Below are positions 47,806 through 58,999 of a stretch of DNA of 64,000 nucleotides, piece after piece. The notes beneath the pieces were generated by a model. That model worked only from the letters and a program-made list of their open reading frames with translations. It had not been told where the DNA came from and did no database searches. The position numbers were made by a program, and so were the translations under genes. The DNA lies in assembly GCF_937616625.2 (NCBI RefSeq), contig NC_065571.1:51817651-51881650 (forward strand), read 5' to 3'. This DNA is from Mercurialis annua. Its lineage: Eukaryota > Streptophyta > Magnoliopsida > Malpighiales > Euphorbiaceae. Position 1 is the stretch's first letter. Each line of letters starts with the position of its first letter.

Positions 47806-49445
47806 TGATACCCAATAATGAAGAATCTATTAGCAAAAAGCCAACTCGTAGTACTCGACAAGTCGAGGTCGAACCCACAAGGACTAGAGGTTTAATGTGA
47901 GTGAAATCGATTGTGAAATTCGATTCGGAAAGCAACAAAAAGGGATTTGTTTCAAGTATCAATTTAACACTAACAATTTAACTAACACCAAACTTGCAAC
48001 TAACAACTAGAACTGACAACTAATTTAGCAATTGTAAAAGGCTAAAGACAATAAACGAGAATTCAAATGATAAAAGAGGTTTGGAGGTCAAAACTCCACC
48101 TAGGTCATGCAATCTTGGGAATCGGGTCTAAGGCAACAAAACGTTAACCGAGCGTTCCTAATGCATAACTCCCGCTCTCTCGAGCCTCAAAGAGCTACAA
48201 AACCACAAACAAACCAACTAACCAAGCCTAATCCACTCTCGTGGCACTAAACACGATTAACAAGCCAATTAATGATTAACAATCAACTCTAAGGTTTCCT
48301 AATCTCTAACCAACTCTCATGGTGTCAGCAATTAGGATCCTAATTAATCTATTCAATTAATTAACCTTCTCTCAAAGTGTTAACCAACCTAGAATCATGC
48401 TTTAGGTAGCTAATCTAAAACAAGCATTAAGAATATCGATTAGAAAAACAATAAACCCAAACCCTAACCCAAATCATGCATTTAACTAAGCTTCATTCCA
48501 ACCCCCAAATAAGGGGAATTAGCCAACCATGGCTAAATCAACAAAAATCACAAAATAAGAATGATAAAGCATTAAAGATAGAGTATTAATTACCTTTGTA
48601 GAGACAACTAATGAGAACATTCAATAATAAGATAACTCTTCAATCCATAAATAAGAAACACAATCTTCAATTAAAAAGCTTCAATATCATTCAACAATGG
48701 AGTAAATACTACTTGAAGAAGATGGCTCAAAGCCCTAGAATTTACTAAAATAAGGAGAATATTCAAAAAGCTCTCAAAGTTATTTCTATGGAATATTTCT
48801 TAACCTAATTTGAAGATAAAAATGCCTTATATAGGGCTTACACAAGTAGAAAGTTTACTCCTAGTACTATAGTTATGTCTAGCCAAATCTGAAAATGGGT
48901 CCACCTTGTCTTGAAGTGAGAAAAAGCCTTTTAACCCCAATTTTTGTCCTTGCTCGATAGAGCATCTCCCTTGCTCGATAGAGCAGAGAAACCGAGAGCT
49001 TTGCTCTATCGAGCAAGGCTTGAAGTGCTCTATCGAGCACTTCCTTCGATCCGCTGCAGAACCGTTGACTTCAAATCTTCATAACTTCTTGTAGAAAACT
49101 CCAAATGAGATGATTCTTGAACCCTTGGAAAGCTTAGGACGTCTACTGCAACTCTTATGAAGAATGCGATTTCATTGGGAGCTTCTAACTAGTCCAAATG
49201 CATCAATTAGTGCAGCAAGGTCAGATTCTCGAATGTGCTTTCATCCTCTTTTCAATCCAATGCTTCGACCTTTCTCCGATTTGTTGATTCTTGCTCCTTT
49301 TAGCCCCAAAAGACTTCGTAATGCTTCATTTCCCTACAATGCTCACACATACAATAAGTCATCTGAAACAACCGAAAAGCATGATAAAATGTAGCGAAAG
49401 CATATGAAAATAACTATAAATCATAGGAGTATTTTACTCCTATCA
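47806..49445 (-). repeat. LTR (solo or truncated), TGATAGGAGTA family, nested
   Basis: 1640 bp, starting on the minus strand TGATAGGAGTAAAATACTCC and ending GGGTATCA. Around 48955-49045 there are alternating CTCGATAGAGCA / TGCTCTATCGAG palindromes. Flanking sequence on both sides resembles another LTR of the same family, so it seems inserted into an older relative, but flanking 5-mers (TATAT, GAATC) differ. No coding sequence. Confidence 0.6.
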
Positions 49446-50097
49446 GAATCCACAATAAACCTTGTTCAATATTCAAAATATGGAGATTACAATAAAAAAA
49501 TCACAGCTATACTATGCTATTGTAAGTGTCAACAATGGAGTAAATGTGTGTAGATAATATTCTCAAAGTAGGTGATGAAGTGTGTTCCTTCAATTGAAAT
49601 CCATGTCTTTTACTCCTATGTCTCGAAATTAAGGATACCCTTCCAAATGACCATGTTGCCCTCAAGTTTAGGGGGTTAAGGGGACCAAAAGTACGGTTTT
49701 TCTGACCAATCAAGGCTGATTTTATGTGGTGGTTAGACCGGACCAAGATGGTGGACCGATTAAAAGAACTACAGCCCTTATCTTGGGGCCGTGGTCCGAC
49801 CGAACCAGCCATGGTCCGACTGGACCATGGGTTCAAAACAGGTCCTGCTCAGCTTAAGGGCTTGGTCCAGTCAGACCAAGCTAAGGTCCGACCTTCAGGC
49901 TCCGATTATTCTCACTCCGGTATTCGAAACTTTGAAACACTTTAAATAAGCTCCCAAACACCTTTTGTCTTGTACAATTGACCCTGAAATGACTCAAGTA
50001 AAATAATGAGAAGATAAAGCTCAAATAATATATATAACAATTATGCAAAATTACAACGTAAATAGACTAAGAAATATGAGTATTTCTACTCCTATTA
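49446..50097 (-). repeat. Older LTR of the TGATAGGAGTA family
   Basis: The outer end near 50097 reads, on the minus strand, AATAGGAGTAGAAATACTCA, a decayed form of the family start. Between about 49730 and 49890 lie repeated words around GGTCCGACTGGACC. Its other side is probably 47580-47805. Frames at 49507-49836 and 49724-49945 follow this array only. Confidence 0.5.
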
Positions 50098-50309
50098 AAA
50101 TTTATAAATGAAACTAAAAACACTGAATTTATCAATAACAGAATAATTGTACTTTGATTACAAGATAAATCTTTAATCTTGTCCCAAAATAATAATAAAA
50201 CTAATGTTGGAATTTCAAAAGGAGTTTGAAAAATAATAAAGTTGTTAACACTAAAATTGACTCAAAATTAACTATATATAGAGTCAATGCAAAATAGGAA
50301 TAAAATTAA

Positions 50310-50985
50310 GGGCTTTTTATATAAAATACAGGAAATCAGCCATTATTTTCTTTTATACGGCTCAACCCAAATCTTTACTTTACCTACCTCATTTTCTTAC
50401 TTTGATAACTTGTACTTCAAATTCCTTTCTTTTATACGATTTTTTTATTTCTCTCAATCATTCTTCTTCTCCACGATTTCTTTTGAGCTGTGAAAAAAAA
50501 ATTCACGATTTCTGCTCCTACGCTTTCGCCGTTCCGCCTCCGCCGTTTTGCCTCCGCCGTTTTGCCTCCATCGTTTTGCCTTTGTCTCGCCGCGTCATCT
50601 TTCTTTTATCTTTTTAATTTTAGATCTGAAATTTTTTGTTTTTTTTTTATTTTCATATCTGTAATTTGTTTATCTTTTACTGTTTATTCACCATTAAACA
50701 TGTATAAAGAGTATCTTTGAAGAATCTAATACTTATTTCATGTTATATAGAATAATTTTGTGATTTTATATAATAAATTCTGTTATTTCTGCATTTTTTT
50801 TTGTTTTGTTGTATTTTTGCGTTTTTTTATTCCGCAGAGCGATTTGTTGATGATGATTGATTGCTGAATTATTGTAATGTTACAGTGTTGTTGATTTTAT
50901 GTTGACTTTATGTTGATATTATGTTGATGTCAACTGATTCTTTTTATTTTAACATTGACAAATAAGATAATATTGTCTGTGAAAT
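50310..50985 (+). repeat. Left inverted arm of the Mutator-like element
   Basis: The outer part carries a (CCTCCGCCGTTTTG)-type short tandem repeat at about 50535-50585. Overlapping frames here (50287-50493, 50402-50617, 50490-50720) do not carry a recognisable product. Confidence 0.8.
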
Positions 50986-51003
50986 AAACTTTCGTTTGAT
51001 GAA

Positions 51004-51141
51004 ATGAAACTGTATCATAACCGGCTTTATCGAAATTTAGTTAGGTATGAGAGGTGGAAAACGGAAAACAATTATACAAGTGATGTTGAAGAAACTGTGC
51101 AGCTACGAAGAGAATTGAGGAAGAAAAATATTTTGAAATAG
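51004..51141 (+). other. 45-codon frame inside the Mutator-like element
   Basis: Starting at an ATG just inside the left arm, the frame reads MKLYHNRLYRNLVRYERWKT and continues through NNYTSDVEETVQLRRELRKK to a stop. The sequence is much less AT-biased than its surroundings and highly charged, unlike the arms. It could be a captured host exon, a remnant of an element protein, or chance. No family recognised. Confidence 0.3.
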
Positions 51142-51349
51142 ATTTCTTTAATTTGTGAACTATTGTGTTAGTGTATATTTAATATATTTTTATTTTTATA
51201 TGTAAGAATAATTTTTTTTTTCATTTGAATTATTGTTGTTGTTTTTTCATATTGTTTTGATTACTAACTCTGATAATTTCTTTATCTGTTTCATTTATTT
51301 TAAACATTTTGTACCTTTGTTGTTCTTTAGTAGAATTACTACTATCATA

Positions 51350-51588
51350 TTAACAAGTTATCAACATAATGTCAACACGATATCAACAATTAATGCTAAT
51401 TTAGTTAAAATGTTTGTAAAATGAGAACATTGATTGATTTAAGTTAAAAACTATCAACATATTATTAAAAGCATGTTAACATCTCATCAACACAGTAAAT
51501 TAAGATTAACTTTATTTTTCTTTTAATGATTGAAAAATCAACATGTTATCAACATTATGTCAACAATATGTCAACATGTTATCAACAA
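51350..51588. repeat. ATCAACAT-type minisatellite, left of LARD-2
   Basis: Irregular tandem words such as TTATCAACAT and TATGTCAACA fill this interval; the last 84 bp (51505-51588) are similar to the first 72 or so bp right of LARD-2. Confidence 0.7.
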
Positions 51589-54535
51589 TGTAATACCCCG
51601 TGTTTTCAAACATGATTTGTCAGTTTAGTTATCCGTTACAAATTGGTTGTTTTCTTGCATTCGTTGTTATTTTGCATTTCAACATTTTTCTTGTTATGTT
51701 TCGAACTTGATTCTGAATAATTATATGTTAGAAGTAACACTTGTGATACCTTGGTTGTGTCTTTTTGAGTGTCTTATATGTGTCCCCTGATCTCGTATGT
51801 GTTTGATGTTGATTCGATTTATTTTCGGGTATATATCAAAACAGCATTCGCATGTTTTCCAGAACTGCCCTGTTTTAGTAAAACGTTGATATCTCCCAAT
51901 TGAAATATCGGATCAGGCCCATTTTTTGATATGTTGTTCATAAGAGTATATTCTAGCATGTGTTAAATTTTCAAGTTTTTTGGATGCATCCAACTCTCAA
52001 AATGATAATTAAACCGTGGCTTTTATCAAAGCCCATGTAAAGCCCACATAAGTCTATAAATAGACCCTTATTTTCATGTGAGCAGCCCCATTTTCTTTTT
52101 CACAAATCCTAAAACGAATATCTTTATATAAAATACACATTTCCTTTGTTCTAACAAGCCCGGATGCGATTCATTACGCTAAGAACTTGATTTTTCATCA
52201 TACTCGCAAGATCTACGCGATTTCTACGTTGTGTTCTTCGCTGGTGGCTTGTGGATCCAATTGATTTCGGTCCAGCCCTTTGAACCTTGGGTTAATACAT
52301 CAATTATAATCCTGTTCATCATTCTTAGGTAATGTTTTTACTCCGAATTGATTTATGGATTCGTTGTTGTGTGATTTTGCCTAGAAATGCATAATATAAG
52401 ATTTTGATGGATTGAATTGTTGTTATTGGTATGCTATGTTTAAGCTACTGATCTTATATGTTTAAATGATGGGTTATACATATATAATCTGATGTTATAA
52501 GTTTTGGAAAGAGTTTAGCATGATTCAATAACGAATTGGTGTAATTAAACAATGATTAGGCGATTTCTAGACTTGTGCGAATTGGATTCGTTTAATGAAT
52601 TATTTAAATGGTTGAATCCAAATTGATTGATTATTATGTGTTCTTATATCAATAGCTACTGATATAAAAAGTTTTTATTTGTAAATGAGAATCGAAATTG
52701 GTTGGTTTGTAAAAATTCTACGATTTGCGAAAATGGCGATTTTAAGGAAATTGAACGTTACGAATACAATATGGTTTTCAAATTCTATACCTACTGATAT
52801 AATATATTCTAAGTGATGTTTTAAAGGTTTTAAATCAGTAGTAACATACATTGTTTCATCGATTGTTGGTTTTTAATCGTTTGCCTAGTTTAGGCAATTT
52901 TCGGCAAAATTGCCATACTTGATTATTTGAGTACTTTGGCTTAATTTTGATTTAAACCAAGTTATTAAAGGCTGTAAAATATATTTTGACAATGATTTGA
53001 ACTTATAAAAGATGTTAGTTTACCATGGATTGTCTTGATAATCGATGATTGTCTTGGCATTTGAGTTGTGGATATTCTTACAGGATTTTAAGGCTATTTT
53101 AAATATATACTTCAGATTTGAGTTTAGTTAATTTAAAATGATTGAAATCATGTTTAGTTACACTTAAGGTGTTTTATTTGAGATGTATGAACTCCGGGTG
53201 AAAGTGGCCAAGTGTTGGCAATATTGTTGTATTTTGTTGTTATGGCTTTGACTTGTGTTGGGTTAAGCTTATAGTGAGCTCTTTATTTTCAAATACATTG
53301 GTTTGGTTTTAAAGGATTTAACTTTGGATTTTACTCTGGCTGGGTCGGGTTAGACTTGTGTCGCCCGACATGTTGTGTTAAGCATATAGTTGATATATGG
53401 CTAACACGTTACTCTGGGATTTCTTGGATATCGAAAGGTGTTTGAATTATATTACTCTAGATTGTTTTTAAAACGAGAACTCACCTAAGCTTAACTAGTT
53501 ATTGTATTAGTTGGATATGTAATGTACTTTGGATTTGGGCGTACTGTGTTTTGAATGTTGTTCTTTGGTTGTGTTAAGATACTAGTCCTATGTGGTGTTT
53601 AGTAATCTTAGAGTTAGGGGATGTTCGGATTTTAACTTATATATTGTTTTAGACCCGTCGACTGCTCGTGCTTCGGAGTCTACGCAGGGTTAGCTGTTTG
53701 CCAAGATTCACGTGGATAGCAAGCAGTGAGTTTGTAGTGCTATTTACCGCTTTATTAAGTACCGCAATTTATTTTAGTATTATAAATGCTTTTGAACTGT
53801 TTTAAGCGATTATGGATCTGGATTGAAACGAGCTACTCGATAGGCTTGTATCGAGACTGTGTGCACCGGTAAGTACTCTGGGATCGGCAGACAAATGTCT
53901 TGCTTACACTGGTATATGACGAGGATATGTTACCGTCCACTCTGGGTTTATCAGTATGCTATGTCATACTTACGCTGGGATCATTTCAATACTGCTTTCC
54001 ATAATCATACTATATTAGTATAAAATGTTTTGATTTAAGGGTTTTAAACTTAATAAATGTAAATAGTATTGCGAACTCATCTCAGTATATCTGACCCCTT
54101 TGTTTTCCCAAATTTTCCAGGTTTATGATTTGAAAGCTGATCCACTCCGATTCTTTTGATTCCTCGGAGGTTTTTATGTTATTAAACTAGTTTCTGTTTT
54201 CAAACTCTTAGACCGCAGTAGAACTAGTTTATATATTACATTTGTTATTGCATTGGGATTATTGTTTAGACCGATTATTTATTATTAGCATGTTTACACT
54301 GGAATATTTTATTATTATATTTAAGGCATGCTGTGGAATATTTCAGATACTTAAGTTATTTATATTAGAACTGTATTATAAATTGCTAGACTTAGGTTGG
54401 AGTCTCGGTTGCCCCCGAGCAGTTTTTCTGCAGGTTTAAATGTTTATTTGATTTCCGTAAGGCTTGCTACGGGTTTTGGTACAACCATACCCATACCCTA
54501 GCGCCAGTCACGATTCATGAAATTGGGTCGTGACA
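51589..54535 (+). repeat. LARD-2 5' LTR (2947 bp)
   Basis: It contains a TATAAATAG word at about 52055 in the leader-like part of the LTR. The frame at 54242-54439 is repeated at 61653-61850 in the other LTR and is not a gene. Confidence 0.92.
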
Positions 54536-54539
54536 AAGT

Positions 54540-54551
54540 TGGTATCAGAGC
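54540..54551 (+). other. LARD-2 primer binding site (tRNA-Met type)
   Basis: TGGTATCAGAGC begins four bases after the 5' LTR, matching LARD-1. Confidence 0.9.
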
Positions 54552-54764
54552 TTTAGTTTCGAACTAAGGCCAAATAATTGCATGTTATGTGTTTATCGTT
54601 TTGAGGCATGTTAAGTGTTTTTGTCGTGTCATAGGTTCTACTGCGGAATTAGGATTCAAGTCTTGTCTTTTGAAACGTCATCTTTTATTTTCAAAACTTT
54701 CTACCTTCACCTATAGGAATGTCGAGTGTCGGTCTTATGTGTTACTGATGCTTTACTTTAGAAT

Positions 54765-54955
54765 GTTTATTGCTTATACATTGGGCGATCTGTTGGCTGT
54801 TGTGCCATATATAAGATATACTTTGGGTGATTTTTGGTTGGCTGTTGTGCCTTATATGGTGTTTATTTTGGGTGATGCTTTGTTGGCTGTTGTGCCATAT
54901 ATGATGTTTACTTTGAGTGATTAGTTGTTGGCTTTTACGCCTTGGATGATTTTGA
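54765..54955 (+). repeat. Tandem repeat in the LARD-2 leader
   Basis: About four imperfect copies of a unit near 50-57 bp contain TTGGGTGAT and TTGGCTGTTGTGCC. They create the 111-codon frame 54589-54924 as a by-product. The rest of the interior to 58986, including frames at 55554-55769 and 56675-56944, lacks credible genes. Confidence 0.7.
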
Positions 54956-57900
54956 TTATATTTGGGTTGCTTTCACCTCGTTGGTGAGTAAATTTGTTCT
55001 GGATGTGTTTGTTGGGTGCTAAATAGGTTGGCACGTACTATGATACGTTAGGCATTGGCCTTATGTGGTTTTTAAAGGATTTTGTGATAAATCTTTAAGC
55101 ATGTGTTGTGGCTACACGTTGTTTGTTCACGCGTTTGTTTTATGGTTTTTTTGAGAAAACTATTTTGATTTGATTTTGTGTTTTGACACGAGAATCTGAA
55201 AAGAAGTCTGGTTTTAAAAATATATGTGTGTGATTTTTAATTACTTTTCAAGTAATTTTTTTTTCATATCTCAGAATCTTACGTTTGACTTAGTGTTGAC
55301 AAACGATTGTTTACAAAATAATATTATTTATGAGACTTTCCTACCGTATTGAAAATTTAATATTTTTGGCTGTTATTTTACCATGTTGTGGTATGTCGAC
55401 GTTTGAAGCGTCGTTTGGTCATATGTTTGGTAATTATGTTTGGCTTGCTTAGGTGCTTACAGAATGATTGTTTGAGATTAAAGATTTTCTCACTTAAATT
55501 TTTGAGATGATTTTTGATACTTGGGTTGCTTGATCTCTTATTTTTAAAAGATTGTGTTTTTATTAAAATGTTTTCCGGATTTACAAATGTTTTGGATACG
55601 TTTTATAAAAGATTATTTCGAGTTTAACTTGGGTCACCCAAATTTGGAAGTTGAGCTTGGTAGTTGTAATGACTCGGCTAACTCGATGGTTTTGTGGATT
55701 AAGATACACTGGAAAATTTTAATTAATTGGTTTATAGAAGGAAGTTTTCCGAAAATCAATTTGTTTTAAACCGTGGGGCTCAGTTAGACTTGAAACCTTT
55801 TGTGGGTGATTTTATATTTCAAAATGAATTTTAATACGTACTCTTGATCGATGATTTATTACATGTTGATAATTGTTTTACGATTCTGAGTATGCTATGG
55901 CATGTTTTATTTTAAGATTTGAGATCTAATTAGGTTATATGGGTTTTGTATACCATGTCGGTAGATATATAATGATCAATTGGATGTTGCATGCTCGTTT
56001 CTTTTGATAGCATGTTAGTTGCCTACAATGTTTATGATTTGTTATATGGCACGATGTTTGGGTTAAATACGGGTTAAGGCATGCTTGGGTGATTTATGGT
56101 TAGGTGGAAATCACATCTTTTTTGTGTTGTTTCGTGTTGGTATGCCTCGTATATTGGCTAAATTTTCTATGTTAGTTGTTTTATCTTGTTTGTCTCATTG
56201 TGCGGATAGCACATGAGGTCGTTGCTAGCAGGTGTTGGTTTGGCTTAACCTCGATGTTGGTTTTTAATTGTGAGTAGGACCTACGTTTAGACCCTGTATT
56301 GCTTTAGTTTCAGCTTCGGGTTACGCTGGGTTTAGTGTGTTGTTTTGTGGATCGAAGTCTTATGGTTTTGATATGAGTAAGATGAAGAAAATGTTTCCTC
56401 GGTAGTTTTTGATTATCCTGAACAAGGAGGTTGGAAATTCTTATTCGAAGAGATAGATTGGTGTATTAGTACACTGGCGTTTTTCGTCAAGATTGGATGA
56501 TGCGATGCGGGAATTGGTGGTTTGTTTTGTAAAAACGTATGCGATGTATTATTTTCCCTTGACTTAAGTTTAAGCTTATTGGGAGTTTATTGTCTTATAA
56601 GAGATTTTATAGTAGTTATCGGTTTGAATTGTGATGATAGTATTGTATGATTTAGTGAATTGCAATAATGGGGTTTGAGAAATATTTTTAGGCAAAATTT
56701 GTTAGAGTATTTGAAATGTTTTTATCACGTAATTGTGCCCAGATATACCATGAACATGCATATTTGTATGTCACGAATAGGAAATTGCATTGAGCACAGA
56801 GTATGTTCAATAAATAAAAAGAAAATAAATAATTGGTCCATGCATAATAGTACATGCATCATATGCATTGAAAAGATTAGAGTTGGATGCAACTCTTTGG
56901 GGATGAGAGGTGTCATCATCCTGTCGCACAATTATGTAAAGTAGATTTTGGCAATAAAGTGTTTTTGAAAAAAATATTTTAAAACGAACTCGCGAGTCAC
57001 CTTAGGATAAATGTATTTATAAAGTTGATGAATTTTAAATGTTTTGAAATTTTACCAAAAGGTAGCTAGACAAATACTCTGTGATGATGGTGCTGAATTG
57101 AGAACGATTACATTATGATTTATTGGTATGTAGTATCATAATTTTGTGTTTCGTAGTAAGCAGTATTGGATATAAGGTTGTACTCGAGTTATTGTTGTAA
57201 TAAGTATGATAGGATTTTGAGGTCAGATTGGAAGGTTTACGTGCTAACTTCCGAGTTGTGATTTGAGAGTTGTTGGATTAGGGGATTTGGTTATGCTCCA
57301 CGTGTGTGTATATATTGTGATTTTAATAGAAGTTTGGTTTTTACATGTTCGATTTTGTTTAAACATTTTGGTATACTCAAATAGAATATTGTGCGAGCGA
57401 TGATATTTTCAATATAAATTTATTTTCCCATTTTGACAAAGGATAAAATTTTATCAAGTTTGAATTAAAGAGAATAAAAATTTTGTTAGTTGAACGGGTT
57501 TATAGATTTGAAAACTTATTTGAAAGTAAGGTGTAACTGTAAATTCAAATACGAATATTTTGAAAATTTTAATGTGTTCTCAAAACTGGAGTTTTCCAAC
57601 AGTAAAAGTATTTTGGTTTTAAATATAAAAGGAGTTATAAGATATTAATGTCTTTTAAAGAGAAGAGGGAAGTTCTAATGTGTTGTAATTTGAATTATTT
57701 CCCTATAAGTTTGGTTTTGAGCATAACCAATGACCCAATTACTGGTGAATGTGATTTAGGTGATCTCTTGTTAGCAAGTTTACAATTATATTTGGTGAAA
57801 CAATTTTGAGAATTTCAGTTGGTTCGGATTTATGAGTTAGCTGATTCGAGAATCGTGATGAGTAGGTTTCGACAATAAAGGTTGGTAGATCGATACTATT

Positions 57901-58986
57901 GATTGTGAATTTTTGTTGTTGAAAATTTGATATCATTTTGTTTGGTTGTTTAACCTTTTATGTGCGGCATAGATTTAGTTTGTGAAACAAAATCGGTATG
58001 TATATTGGTATTTAATCACCTTAGGTAACTTCGGGCTGTATGCTTTCTTATGGTATGAGTGGAAGAATCTTTCTGAATGAGTCGGTTTGTATGTAACTTG
58101 GAGATTTCGTTATCATAGGTTAAAGTGATATATTCTTTGGAATGTCGGTAGGTGAGTACGTGTTTATTGATTCGTTAAGGTTGATGGTCTTGTCGAGCTT
58201 AGTCCTTGTCGTGTGTACAACTCGATTTTCATAATGTTTTAAAGTTGGCTGATTTATATTAGCGAGAACCTTATCTAGTAAATTTTGGACTAGACCGTTC
58301 GTCTGATATAACAAGTTTATTTATATATTTGATATGGGATACTAGGTGTAGAGATGTTAAGTAGGTGGCAAGGATTGCATGATGTTATTAATGGGGATTT
58401 CGAGGTTTTCATTTGAAGTGTTAGATTTTGGTATTGTAAGAACTGCAATTTGAGTTTCAGGCTTGTCCTTAAACCTTCTCAATGTTGTCTTGATAGCTGT
58501 TAGAGCTCGAACGAGGTTAGTAACCTTCCTTGTGAGCATGTTAAATGTTTATAGTTGAATAATCTTGGAGGTTTATATTTTGTTTAATCAAGTAATAGTT
58601 GGAGCATTGAACTGTCGAATTTATAATTTTGCGCATACTTGGTGTAAAAATTTGAGTTGTTGTTTTATGTTAGTGGTGATTTGAGTTATCATTCGAGGTA
58701 CAACGTATCGAGTTGTGGTTGTGCAAGTGCGTAGGTTGATGAGTGGAGGTATGCCTATGGTTTCAGTTTTATTCGGTTATATAGTTGGGGAGTATACTTA
58801 GGAGACGGAGTCCATTATGTGGAATTTTTATCTTTCATTCCTTGAGGTACGTTGGGTTTAGCGTTGCTTCGAATGTTCGATGCTAATTTAGTACTTTGGA
58901 TTTGTGTTATATGTTCTACTTTGGTTGCTTTGTGCGCGTATATAGTGTTGTATGCTTTGTGTTAAATTCGAGGACGAATTTTTTTT

Positions 58987-58999
58987 AAGTTAGAGAGAA
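58987..58999 (+). other. LARD-2 polypurine tract
   Basis: A purine-rich run (AAGTTAGAGAGAA) abuts the 3' LTR, preceded by TTCGAGGACGAATTT as in LARD-1. Confidence 0.8.

Noticed and set aside
49507..49836. 109-codon minus-strand frame
   Set aside because: Lies in an LTR with GGTCC palindromic words; open frame follows from higher GC.
50490..50720. 76-codon frame in the Mutator-like left arm
   Set aside because: Low-complexity Phe/Arg/Ser reading of a CT-rich leader; not open in the opposite arm.
54242..54439. 65-codon frame repeated at 61653-61850
   Set aside because: Again only because both LTRs are the same; no gene evidence.
54589..54924. 111-codon frame in LARD-2
   Set aside because: Created by a tandem repeat whose unit stays open in one frame; no recognisable protein.
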